Shown piece after piece: positions 44,767 to 53,454 of a DNA stretch of 64,000 bases (positions are counted from its first letter, which is position 1; every line of letters starts with the position of its first letter). The notes under the pieces were generated by a model. It was not told the DNA's origin and did not search any database. It saw only the letters and a list, made by a program, of their open reading frames with translations. Both the position numbers and the translations under genes were made by a program. This DNA comes from Fodinibius salinus. Lineage in GTDB: Bacteria; Bacteroidota; Rhodothermia; Balneolales; Balneolaceae. The stretch lies in NCBI RefSeq assembly GCF_008124865.1, contig NZ_VNHY01000002.1:890299-954298 (forward strand). Direction: 5' to 3'.

Positions 44767-47475
44767 ATGAACAAGGAAAATAAGTTTGCCCAAACGCGAG
44801 TGTCTTTTGATACAGGATCCGGCAAAGCCGATATGTACAGCTTGCAGAAGCTGGAAGAGATGGGTTATGGAAAAATGGAAAAGCTTCCATTCACAATCCG
44901 AGTATTGCTTGAATCAGTACTTAGAGAATATGACGGTCATGCGTTTACCGAAGATGACATTAAAAGTTTAGCTAATTATAATGCAAAAGATCCGCAGGGG
45001 GAAATTCCTTTTAAGCCTTCACGTGTGGTACTGCAAGATTTTACAGGAGTCCCTGCTGTTGTTGATCTAGCTGCACTTCGTTCTGCGATGGATCGCATGG
45101 GCGGAGCTCCAACTTCTATCAACCCAAAGGTGCCGGTTGATCTTGTGATCGATCACTCGGTACAGGTTGATGAGTTTGGGCAAGAATATGCTTTCATGCA
45201 TAACGTGGAAAAAGAATTTGAGCGTAATCGCGAGCGCTATGAGTTCTTGAAGTGGGGACAAAAAGCGTTTGATAACTTTCGGGTTGTGCCTCCCGGGCGC
45301 GGAATTGTGCATCAAGTAAATCTTGAGTACTTGGCTAAAGGAACATTTGCCCGTGAAGAAGAGGATGGTTCTACTATTGTATATCCTGATACTTTGGTGG
45401 GTACAGATTCTCACACCACTATGATTAATGGTCTCGGTATTCTTGGCTGGGGCGTTGGTGGTATTGAAGCAGAAGCAGCTATGTTGGGACAACCTATATA
45501 TATGTTGGTCCCTGAAGTTGTAGGAATGAAGCTGACCGGAGAACTGAGAGAAGGTGTTACGGCTACCGATCTTACCTTGACGGTAACCGAGATGCTGCGT
45601 AAGCATGGTGTAGTTGGTAAGTTTGTTGAGTTTTACGGTGACGGTCTCGGGAGCATGAGTCTGCCTGATCGTGCCACCATTGCTAATATGTCTCCTGAGT
45701 ACGGTGCAACAATGGGCTTCTTTCCTATGGATGAAGAGGCCATGCGCTATATGCGTGCAACAGGTCGAGATCCTAAACATGTGGAGCTGGTAGAGCGATA
45801 TATGAAGGAGCAGGGGTTGTATCGCACGCAAGATACTCCTGATCCGGAATTCTCCAGCACGCTTGAGCTGGACCTAAGCACAGTGGAAACATCACTTGCC
45901 GGACCCAAGCTTCCGCATGATCGTATTACCCTGCCAAATATGAAATCTACTTTTGAAAATAGTCTTACCAGTGACGATCCAACAATGGGGTTTAACCTGG
46001 AGCAAGAAAAACTGGCTAACAAAGGTACATTTAAAAATGGTCAGGAAATAGAAATGACCCATGGTGATGTTGTTATTGCTGCTATTACTTCTTGTACCAA
46101 CACTTCTAATCCAAGTGTAATGTTAGGTGCGGGAATTGTGGCCAAAAAAGCCTTGGAAAAAGGGTTGGAAGTTCCTCCATATGTGAAGACTTCATTGGCT
46201 CCCGGATCACGAGTAGTAACAGAATATTTGGAAGAGGCCGGCTTAACCAACTATATGGATAAGCTTGGATTTAACCTCGTTGGGTATGGATGCACCACTT
46301 GTATCGGTAACTCAGGACCACTGCCACAGCCTGTAGAAGAGGCGGTAAAAGAAGGTGATTTGATTGTTGCCGGTGTGCTATCCGGAAACCGAAACTTCGA
46401 AGGTCGTATTCATCCATATGTGAAAGCTAATTACTTGGCTTCTCCGCCATTGGTTGTAGCCTATGCTCTTGCCGGCACAGTTGATATCGATCTGCAGAAA
46501 GAGCCGATAGGACAAGATAAAGATGGCAATGATGTTTATCTCAAAGACATTTGGCCGACAGCAGATGAAATAGCAGAACATCTTGATAGTGCTATCCGTC
46601 CTGAGCTCTTCGAAGAGCAGTATGGTGATATCTTTGAATCTGAAGAATGGGATGAAATTCCTATTGGCGGAGGTGACCTCTACGAATGGAAGGAGGAATC
46701 TACCTATATTCAAGAGCCTCCATTCTTTATGGATATGGGAGAAGAACCAGATCCGATTACTTCTATTGAAGGAGCACGAGCGCTCGTTAAGGTGGGAGAC
46801 TCTATTACAACCGATCATATTTCACCTGCCGGTAATATTAAAGAAGACAGTCCGGCTGGTGAATATTTAAAAGATCACGGAGTGAAGCATAAAGACTTCA
46901 ACTCTTACGGATCTCGTCGCGGTAACGATCGAGTTATGACTCGGGGTACCTTTGCCAATGTTCGGTTTAAAAACCAGCTTGCGCCCGGGAAAGAGGGGGG
47001 ATACACAAATTACTTCCCTGAAGATGAGATCACGACCATTTTTGATGCTGCCACCCGATACAAAGAAGATGGTACTCCGCTCGTTGCTCTTGCCGGTAAG
47101 CAGTATGGTACGGGCTCATCTCGAGACTGGGCTGCCAAAGGTACCGACCTGTTGGGAGTTGAAGTAGTAATAGCAACTTCTTACGAACGTATCCACCGAT
47201 CTAACTTGGTAGGTATGGGCGTATTGCCACTGCAGTTCAAAGAAGGCGAATCGGCTGATAGTCTTGGTCTTGATGGATCAGAAGAATTTACTATCCATCT
47301 GTCGGATGACCTGAAAGCACAGGATACAGTAAAAGTAGAAGCTACCAAGCCAAATGGAGAAACGATCTCTTTTGAAACGGAGTGCCGTATCGATACGCCG
47401 GTCGAAATTGACTATTATCGTAATGGGGGTATCCTGCATTATGTATTGCGAGAATACCATAATGCAAACTCTTGA
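44767..47475 (+). CDS. acnA: Aconitate hydratase (AcnA type)
   Basis: Isomerises citrate and isocitrate in the TCA cycle with a [4Fe-4S] cluster. At 902 aa it matches the AcnA/IRP1-type length. Cluster cysteines are in [13 protein letters not shown] and [14 protein letters not shown]; other blocks are [52 protein letters not shown] and [16 protein letters not shown] with the catalytic Ser. Start ATG at 44767 is preceded by a good Shine-Dalgarno (GGAGG), so an upstream in-frame ATG at 44725 is rejected. Divergent from rplM. Confidence 0.97.
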   Translation: MNKENKFAQTRVSFDTGSGKADMYSLQKLEEMGYGKMEKLPFTIRVLLESVLREYDGHAFTEDDIKSLANYNAKDPQGEIPFKPSRVVLQDFTGVPAVVDLAALRSAMDRMGGAPTSINPKVPVDLVIDHSVQVDEFGQEYAFMHNVEKEFERNRERYEFLKWGQKAFDNFRVVPPGRGIVHQVNLEYLAKGTFAREEEDGSTIVYPDTLVGTDSHTTMINGLGILGWGVGGIEAEAAMLGQPIYMLVPEVVGMKLTGELREGVTATDLTLTVTEMLRKHGVVGKFVEFYGDGLGSMSLPDRATIANMSPEYGATMGFFPMDEEAMRYMRATGRDPKHVELVERYMKEQGLYRTQDTPDPEFSSTLELDLSTVETSLAGPKLPHDRITLPNMKSTFENSLTSDDPTMGFNLEQEKLANKGTFKNGQEIEMTHGDVVIAAITSCTNTSNPSVMLGAGIVAKKALEKGLEVPPYVKTSLAPGSRVVTEYLEEAGLTNYMDKLGFNLVGYGCTTCIGNSGPLPQPVEEAVKEGDLIVAGVLSGNRNFEGRIHPYVKANYLASPPLVVAYALAGTVDIDLQKEPIGQDKDGNDVYLKDIWPTADEIAEHLDSAIRPELFEEQYGDIFESEEWDEIPIGGGDLYEWKEESTYIQEPPFFMDMGEEPDPITSIEGARALVKVGDSITTDHISPAGNIKEDSPAGEYLKDHGVKHKDFNSYGSRRGNDRVMTRGTFANVRFKNQLAPGKEGGYTNYFPEDEITTIFDAATRYKEDGTPLVALAGKQYGTGSSRDWAAKGTDLLGVEVVIATSYERIHRSNLVGMGVLPLQFKEGESADSLGLDGSEEFTIHLSDDLKAQDTVKVEATKPNGETISFETECRIDTPVEIDYYRNGGILHYVLREYHNANS

Positions 47476-47659
47476 CCTTTTGGGGCGGAATAGCGTATAG
47501 TTGCCGAAGCTTATTTTAACATCTAATGCCAGGGGACAACTGGTTTGATGAGGGCCAATAAATTGATTCTGATAAAGTTGGTATTGGTTTCTTTGGTTAC
47601 TTTCTCAATTTAAACACTGCTCTGCTTTTGAATATGTATCCCGTAGTTTATGGATAGTA

Positions 47660-48586
47660 TTAAATTTGTTTAAAAAGACGCCACAGAATTGTACCAGACT
47701 GTATCACTAGTCGTGAGATTGCTTTATACTCTTTGGTTGTAAACAGCTGATTTCTTTTTAAGATTACCATCCCAAAAATTTTTGTTTTAGGTGGAATCTT
47801 CTTGTTGTTCTTTATGAGCTCTTTGTCAGTTAAGGCAAACAACGGAATACCAATTTCGGCAGGTAACTCTTCTTCTTGGGATAATTCTTTGGAGATGCCT
47901 AGTTCATCTCTGTAAACATTATTTGTGTAGTACGGTTTACGATTCTTAAATACATATTTGAGGGAATGCTCCTTTTTAAATTCATCAGGACCGTAGTTAT
48001 GTAGCAACTCCGTACCCAAAGATATGATCAAGTTTGGTTGTTTATTGTTAAATGTCCAAAAAGAAACAAAATCAACGGAAAAATGAGTCATCAATTCCGT
48101 GAATAGCTTGCGGGACGAAGAGATAAAGTCACCTACGAGGACTTCATCCATCAGCTTGGAAACCAGTTTCTTTTTGTTGAAGGTCTTATGGTCCATGTGC
48201 GGGACCTCAACGTCGGTAACCAGTTTCATTTGAATTCGTTCCCGAATCTGATCCTTGTCTTGGATAAATTCAGTTTTATCGATAAAATCAGCCGCTCCCA
48301 GATCCGCCGCTGATTGGGCTTTTTCTGCGGTGGGCTCGGCGGTCATTATTAGTACGGGAATTTGCTCTTTTTGTGAATCATCACCGAGTGCTTCCAAGAA
48401 ATCCAATCCAGAAACGCTGGGCATGTGGATATCCACAAGTAAAAGGTTGACAACCTCATTAGAGATGATATCTATACCTTCCTGTGCATCTTTTGCATGA
48501 ACAAGCTCGTAGTCCTCACCAAGCAGCTTGTCTAACATAAAATGCATCATATCATCGTCGTCAATAATCAATAATTTATAATCCAT
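47660..48586 (-). CDS. Response regulator with GAF-like output domain
   Basis: A 308-aa protein: a receiver at about 1-125 (LLIIDDDDMMHFMLDKLL, phospho-Asp in LLLVDIHMPSVSGLDF, the Thr in VLIMTAEPT and the Lys in FIDKTEF), then a linker (about 125-165, EVPHMDHKTFNKKKLVSKLM) and a C-terminal region of about 140 residues with a GAF-like layout (FVSFWTFNNKQPNLIISLG, YYTNNVYRDE, IFGMVILKR, ISRLVIQSG). No DNA-binding helix-turn-helix is visible, so it may signal through protein contacts. No kinase gene is adjacent. A palindrome lies 35 bases upstream. Confidence 0.82.
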   Translation of the reverse strand: MDYKLLIIDDDDMMHFMLDKLLGEDYELVHAKDAQEGIDIISNEVVNLLLVDIHMPSVSGLDFLEALGDDSQKEQIPVLIMTAEPTAEKAQSAADLGAADFIDKTEFIQDKDQIRERIQMKLVTDVEVPHMDHKTFNKKKLVSKLMDEVLVGDFISSSRKLFTELMTHFSVDFVSFWTFNNKQPNLIISLGTELLHNYGPDEFKKEHSLKYVFKNRKPYYTNNVYRDELGISKELSQEEELPAEIGIPLFALTDKELIKNNKKIPPKTKIFGMVILKRNQLFTTKEYKAISRLVIQSGTILWRLFKQI

Positions 48587-48619
48587 AGAAGAGGTATTGG
48601 AGGATGCATATAATTCGGG

Positions 48620-48641
48620 TTAACGTTACCTAAAACGTTAA
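48620..48641. promoter_or_regulatory. Possible operator palindrome upstream of the response regulator
   Basis: Two 8-base arms, TTAACGTT and AACGTTAA, separated by about 6 bases, start about 34 bases before the ATG of the response-regulator gene. Perfect spaced arms in a promoter position suggest a dimeric regulator site, but the arms are AT-rich and the arrangement may be chance. Confidence 0.35.
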
Positions 48642-48974
48642 ATTAAAGATGCTGCCAAAGCCGACACACTATTTAAAATATGTTGAATCTACTTAGCAAA
48701 CAAAAATGTAGCTCGAAATGTTTACTACGCAGTTGATTGGGTATAATTTTGTTTTCCTGAGATTGTTTTGGAGTAAATATTGCTCAGTAAAATATTTTAT
48801 GAACCTCATGTCTGCTATTGCAAATATAATCCAACCTCTTTGACCTGAAATATTAGAGATAATAGTCTTTGAATATTATTTAAGGGAATTTAGTAGTCGA
48901 AGCAATGCTGTTGAGTCGCAAGGGAGTATTACAAAAGTCTCAGTATTAAATAACTAGGTTGGACTCTAGTCGGT
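48642..48974. other. Gene-free spacer between the response regulator and the flavin monooxygenase gene
   Basis: About 330 AT-rich bases downstream of the polyketide operon's last gene and upstream of the response regulator. The longest open frame with an ATG is about 14 codons. I see no RNA gene, repeat or clear hairpin terminator. It probably holds the response regulator promoter. Confidence 0.4.
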
Positions 48975-50141
48975 TTATATGATCCATTGCTGCAGCCCGC
49001 GCATAGTAAATAGTTTTGCGGATAACGAGGCAAAGGGTTCGGTAAGCATCAGCTGAACAAGGCTATTGCGCAAGAAGGGGAAGCGATAACTACGGCCCAG
49101 ACGCATGTTTAGTTCTGCCCGTCGTATTACTTTTTGAGCTACCTTTAGCCGCCTTTGTCCAAATTTTTTGAGTGCAAATTCAGCCGACAATCTCTGATTA
49201 ATAATTCCAGAAATTTTTTCTGAAAGGTCCCAGCATGCCAGCCAACCTAGATTCATTCCCTGTCCGCCAATGGGACTTACCACATGGGCAGCATCACCGG
49301 CCAGAATAATGCGTTTTTTAACCATCGGCATCGCCACCAGCTTTTGCACGCCAAAACTGCTGAGCATTGTATGGGCTGTGTTGCTCAGTGAATGGTTAAT
49401 ACGATGTTGAATACGTTCTTCAATATTTATGCGTGTTGGATTTGGGAGATATTCTTCTGTTTTAACAACCCAGCGACGGTTGTTATTTGGCAAGGGAAAA
49501 GATTCAATTAATCCCTCATCACAAAGATAGATAGCAGCATCGTTTCCTAGCTTGGTATTTTCAGAAAAGTCACCCATCACATAAGTATCGGGATACTCTT
49601 TGCCTTGAAAATTGATACCAGCAGATTTTCGGACGTAACTATTTTTGCCATCACAGCCGACTAGATATGATGCAGAAATAGTGTGTGTCTCTCCATTTTG
49701 ATTATAATTGATGTTAACTTGATTGGGAGTCTGAGAGATGTTGATGACTTTTGCTGATCGTTGAAGGATATGTGATCCATAAGCTTGAAGCTTATCTTGT
49801 AGCATTTGTTCGGTACGCTGCTGTGGCAGACTCAAGATATAGTTGTGTGGGGCGGTACAGTCTTTAAAACTTAGTGTGCCCAGTTTATGGGAATTATTAA
49901 AGGCGTGACCTTTTTTAATTTTGAGACCTTCAGCGAGAAAGGACGAAGTGATATTCAGCTTATCAAACAGTTCAAGGGAAACGGGATGAATTCCAATTGA
50001 TCGAGAGCCGGCTTTTATTTGTGCTTGTTTTTCAAGGATAATACACGAAACCCCAGCGGATTGCAGGCAGATCCCCAAAAAAAGTCCTACTGGCCCGCCG
50101 CCTACAATAGCTACCGAATATTTAGCGGTCGATTTAGTCAT
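48975..50141 (-). CDS. FAD-dependent monooxygenase, polyketide-operon hydroxylase
   Basis: A 388-aa class A flavoprotein monooxygenase-type protein. Visible: the FAD-binding SVAIVGGGPVGLFLGICLQSAG at about 7-28, the DG motif YLVGCDGKNSYVRKSAGI near 160, and the FAD ribityl motif IILAGDAAHVVSPIGGQGMNLG near 275. Enzymes of this class hydroxylate aromatic rings using NAD(P)H and O2. The ATG at 50141 overlaps the methyltransferase stop by 8 bases, making it the third gene of the PKS-methyltransferase-oxygenase set. I infer that it oxidises a phenolic polyketide, like SrsC in Streptomyces griseus. It could also resemble 2-polyprenyl phenol hydroxylases of the same superfamily. Confidence 0.88.
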   Translation of the reverse strand: MTKSTAKYSVAIVGGGPVGLFLGICLQSAGVSCIILEKQAQIKAGSRSIGIHPVSLELFDKLNITSSFLAEGLKIKKGHAFNNSHKLGTLSFKDCTAPHNYILSLPQQRTEQMLQDKLQAYGSHILQRSAKVINISQTPNQVNINYNQNGETHTISASYLVGCDGKNSYVRKSAGINFQGKEYPDTYVMGDFSENTKLGNDAAIYLCDEGLIESFPLPNNNRRWVVKTEEYLPNPTRINIEERIQHRINHSLSNTAHTMLSSFGVQKLVAMPMVKKRIILAGDAAHVVSPIGGQGMNLGWLACWDLSEKISGIINQRLSAEFALKKFGQRRLKVAQKVIRRAELNMRLGRSYRFPFLRNSLVQLMLTEPFASLSAKLFTMRGLQQWII

Positions 50142-50823
50142 GAGTAAACGATAATAATAATCGAAATGGGAATCGTGAAGTGATTTTCCATCCATCCGGC
50201 ACAGTTTCTTCGAGTTCTGGTGCGGTATAACTTCGTTTGATAGAGGTTAGTCCATCTTCAGTGATAAATGAATTGTGAAATATGGGTGAGGCAAAGAGTC
50301 CGAAGAGAAAATAGCTCCAGTCATTTCGGCGAAGATCGTTGAAAAGTACTTGCTTGCTGCTCATTAGTTCAGCTTCGGTAAGCAAGTTAGAAAGTTCCGC
50401 CGAAGACAAGTGATGCAAAAGATGGTTTGATATAACAAAGTCGAATGTCTGGTCGGTAATATCTGAAGATGAGCACTGCAAGAAAGAAATATTTTTTGGG
50501 TATTCGAGTTTCTGTACAAATTGGAATGCCCGCGGATCGGGATCGATAGCAGTAATTTGAAGGGCAAGGCCATCATTGCTAGCCCATGTTGCCAATTTAA
50601 TTGGAATGTCACCTCCGCCAAAACCGATATCCAGCAGTGTTGTTGGTTTTTGAGGATGCAGAGTGGGACGAATATGTTTTTTATAAATGGAATGCCACCG
50701 CGAAACTAAGTTATTAATGGTACTAAACTGGCGATAGGTATTTTGCAGTGCTTGAAAATCGCAGTTCGGATCATCCATCTGTTCATGGCTTTCTCGGTCT
50801 CGATCACTCAGAAAAAAAGTCAT
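50134..50823 (-). CDS. SAM-dependent methyltransferase of the polyketide operon
   Basis: A 229-aa class I methyltransferase. The SAM-binding motif I reads LLDIGFGGGDIPIKLA near residues 64-79, motif II ITAIDPDPRAFQFVQ near 92, and the motif near FDFVISNHLLHHLSS is the usual post-motif. The N-terminal 55 residues look like a helical cap. No membrane helices. Its ATG overlaps the PKS stop (ATGA) and its end overlaps the oxygenase start, so the three genes are coupled. I infer C- or O-methylation of the polyketide product. Some family members here resemble class I methyltransferases often found next to type III polyketide synthases. Confidence 0.87.
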   Translation of the reverse strand: MTFFLSDRDRESHEQMDDPNCDFQALQNTYRQFSTINNLVSRWHSIYKKHIRPTLHPQKPTTLLDIGFGGGDIPIKLATWASNDGLALQITAIDPDPRAFQFVQKLEYPKNISFLQCSSSDITDQTFDFVISNHLLHHLSSAELSNLLTEAELMSSKQVLFNDLRRNDWSYFLFGLFASPIFHNSFITEDGLTSIKRSYTAPELEETVPDGWKITSRFPFRLLLSFTHD

Positions 50824-51929
50824 GCCGGTCCTACTTTTGTGAGAAGTCCGCTTTCGATGGTAAGGCCCGGACCAAACGCCATTGATAATATAGGTTCGGT
50901 CTTAGTTATATTCTCATTTTTTAACAGTTCGGCAAGTACAAAAAGGATGGTTGCGCTACTCATATTTCCATACTCAGCCAAGATAGTGCGTGGAGCAGCT
51001 AATTGTTTATCTTCAAGCGTAAAACTCTGCTGTATTTTATCAAGAATAGCGCGTCCGCCGGGATGGACAGCCCAATGTGCTATCTGTTTTGTGCTGAGAT
51101 TATAATCATCCAGCATTGGCTGAATCGCTTCTGTCAAATTCGATTCGATAATCTCAGGCACGTAGGTAGAGAGTACCATCTCAAAACCGGTATCACCGAT
51201 TGTCCAGCTCATATCATCCTGACTTTCATCAGCAATAGCAGTGGCAAATTGTTTGATTTCAAAACCTGCAGATTTTGAGGGAGGTTTTGAGCCAATAATC
51301 ATCCCGCCGGCACCGTCGGCAAAGACAGAAGCAGAAATAAGCTGATCAGTATTATCGGAATCTTGCAGGTGTAGTGTACAGAGTTCCAAGCACACTACAA
51401 GAACACGAGCATCGGGATTTGAGGTACAAAAAGAGCGCGCCATTTTCATGGCGGGGAAAGCTGCAAAACATCCCATAAAACCCAGATGAAATCGCTTAGT
51501 GGAGTCATCAAGCTCTAACTGTTGGATAATTTCGAAGCCTGGCTCTGGTGCAAAAAAGCCCGTGCAGGATACGGTTATGATATGCGTAATATCAGCTTTT
51601 GAAATGTCGTTGTTTTCACGAATCGTTTTGCGGGCTGTTTTAACAAACAGCTGTTTGGCTTTTCGGGCATATACTTCATTTCGACTCCCTGTCGATGGCG
51701 TATTAAGTGAGCCGTCTTTTTTAAAAAAGAACCGTGCCGAGCCGTTAGTATTAAAATCATCAATTACGGTATGTCGCTTTTTAATGCCAGACTTTGAATA
51801 AATGCGATGGATGATACGTTCAGAGTTTTTGCTGGTACTAATATGTTCTTTCATCCGCTCGCGGAGAAAATCTTGCTCAAAGTAATGTTGGGGAACAGCT
51901 GTTGAGATATTTTGGATATATGCAGACAT
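50820..51929 (-). CDS. Type III polyketide synthase (chalcone/alkylresorcinol synthase family)
   Basis: A 369-aa thiolase-fold enzyme that extends an acyl starter with malonyl-CoA and cyclises it. The catalytic triad is present: Cys in GFMGCFAAFPAMKMA (about 154), His in WAVHPGGRAILDKI (about 289) and Asn in EYGNMSSATILFVL (about 322); HITTVSC-type TVSCTGFFAPEPG near 122 and the C-terminal GFGPGLTIE-like MAFGPGLTIES also fit. The start is the ATG at 51929, two codons inside a TTG. Substrate is not readable from sequence. Its stop overlaps the methyltransferase start by 4 bases. A terminator separates it from the MATE gene upstream, so its own promoter must lie in 51930-51985. Confidence 0.95.
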   Translation of the reverse strand: MSAYIQNISTAVPQHYFEQDFLRERMKEHISTSKNSERIIHRIYSKSGIKKRHTVIDDFNTNGSARFFFKKDGSLNTPSTGSRNEVYARKAKQLFVKTARKTIRENNDISKADITHIITVSCTGFFAPEPGFEIIQQLELDDSTKRFHLGFMGCFAAFPAMKMARSFCTSNPDARVLVVCLELCTLHLQDSDNTDQLISASVFADGAGGMIIGSKPPSKSAGFEIKQFATAIADESQDDMSWTIGDTGFEMVLSTYVPEIIESNLTEAIQPMLDDYNLSTKQIAHWAVHPGGRAILDKIQQSFTLEDKQLAAPRTILAEYGNMSSATILFVLAELLKNENITKTEPILSMAFGPGLTIESGLLTKVGPA

Positions 51930-51983
51930 GGGCAATTCGTAAAGTGATGCCTTCCGTTTTATAACTATACTCTAATAGTGTGG

Positions 51984-52020
51984 GAAAAATTCCGAAATCC
52001 CAATTTTTGATTTCGGAATT
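51984..52020 (-). terminator. Strong terminator between the MATE gene and the PKS operon
   Basis: A 12-bp perfect stem AATTCCGAAATC/GATTTCGGAATT with an 9-base loop, followed on the minus strand by TTTTT. The right arm overlaps the MATE stop codon. It should end the MATE transcript, so the PKS operon has its own promoter in 51930-51985. Confidence 0.85.
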
Positions 52021-53377
52021 ATGTGTTACCTGTTTTAGTCAGTATATAAAAGCGGATGTTGTGCAGAATGGCGGCGATGGTGAGGCCCGCAATAAGTCCC
52101 ATCCACAAACCTTGTGGACCAATCCCGGTGATGATGCCTAAATAGTACCCCAAAGGAAGACCTACCACCCAGTAGGCAATAAAGTTTACAATCATTGGTA
52201 CAGTGGTGTCTTTAAGTCCACGCAGTGCGCCATATCCACTTACTTGCAGGCCGTCGGAAATTTGAAAAATAGCTGCCATGTACAGTAAGCTCACCGCTAC
52301 GTCTTGTACGGCAGGATCTTGGGTGTATATACTGGTAATAAGTTCGGGGAAAAGGTACATGATAACGGCTGTAACACACATAAATGATGTTGCCAGTCCA
52401 ATGCCTACATAGCCTCGGTGACGTGCTTTATATATTGAGTTTTTGCCAATGGCATTACCAACACGCGTAGTGATGGCCGTTGATAAACCGAATGGCACCA
52501 TAAAAGTCATAGCCGAAAAGTTAATAGCTACCTGGTGACCTGCGACGGCTGTTGCGCTTAGTGATCCCATGAGTAAGCTCACAATTGCAAACATTGATAC
52601 CTCCATGGTAGAACTTAGTCCGATGGGGACACCAACTTGCAAAATTTCTTTTAGATATTTCCAGTCCGGCATTCGTAGTGATGAAAATATTTCGAACCGT
52701 TGGTAAGGTTTGTGGTTGGCGGTAAAGAATAGCATTCCCAAAAACATGACGTACCCCACTATGGTTGAGGCATACCCACATCCCACTGCACCAAGCTCGG
52801 GAAATCCCAGCTTCCCATACATTAAGATGTAATTGGCTACCACATTGACAATAACTCCGAGCATGGCGAAATACATGCCGGGACGGGTGGCTGACATTCC
52901 CTCGTTAAAAAAGCGAAGGGTCATATACCCACAAACACCAAAAACACCCCACGAAATGGCATTCAGGTAGCCTTGTGCAATGGGAATGAGCGAGGGGGTG
53001 ACGTTTAAAAGATGCATCACAAATTCGAGGTTGCGGATAATAAAAAATACTGGCACCGCCAGCATCAGGCTTAGCCACAGTGCCTGTCGTGCGTTAACAC
53101 CAATTTTATTAAGGTCGCGTGCCCCCACAAGCTGAGCAACAATCGGGGTCGTAGCCATCAGAATTCCTGCTGCCAGCATCATAAAAGGAATGAACACTGC
53201 TCCGCCTACAGCAACGGCGGCTAGATCCTGTGCCGATAGATTTCCCGCCATTACGGTATCTACAAAGTTCATCGACATTTGCAGAAGCTGAGCAATTATG
53301 ACCGGCAGGCCAAGTTTTAGCGTGATCCCGGCTTCTTTGCGCAGGTTATGTTTTTCGGATTTTATATAGGATAGCAC
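52019..53377 (-). CDS. MATE-family efflux transporter
   Basis: A 452-aa membrane protein with twelve predicted helices in two MATE domains: GLPVIIAQLLQMSMNFVDTVMAGNLSA at the start, GLSSTMEVSMFAIVSLLMGSL near 240 and AISWGVFGVCGYMTLRFFNEG near 135 are typical. Uses a sodium or proton gradient to export drugs or metabolites. It might export the phenolic product of the adjacent PKS operon, but the terminator between them argues against co-expression from one promoter. It lies 78 bases downstream of the large kinase gene on the same strand. Confidence 0.93.
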   Translation of the reverse strand: MLSYIKSEKHNLRKEAGITLKLGLPVIIAQLLQMSMNFVDTVMAGNLSAQDLAAVAVGGAVFIPFMMLAAGILMATTPIVAQLVGARDLNKIGVNARQALWLSLMLAVPVFFIIRNLEFVMHLLNVTPSLIPIAQGYLNAISWGVFGVCGYMTLRFFNEGMSATRPGMYFAMLGVIVNVVANYILMYGKLGFPELGAVGCGYASTIVGYVMFLGMLFFTANHKPYQRFEIFSSLRMPDWKYLKEILQVGVPIGLSSTMEVSMFAIVSLLMGSLSATAVAGHQVAINFSAMTFMVPFGLSTAITTRVGNAIGKNSIYKARHRGYVGIGLATSFMCVTAVIMYLFPELITSIYTQDPAVQDVAVSLLYMAAIFQISDGLQVSGYGALRGLKDTTVPMIVNFIAYWVVGLPLGYYLGIITGIGPQGLWMGLIAGLTIAAILHNIRFYILTKTGNT

Positions 53378-53454
53378 AAGCGACTATTTGAATACAAATG
53401 GAGAGTCGCAAAAGGTACAAAAATGAGTAGGGAAAAGATACTTGCAGAGCACAC

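Noticed and set aside
45067..45831. A 254-codon minus-strand frame inside acnA
   Set aside because: Antisense to conserved aconitase blocks; Cys/His-rich translation is typical of shadow frames.
52521..52781. Frame within the MATE gene suggesting a split gene
   Set aside because: The MATE frame is intact over 452 codons; this is a shadow frame.
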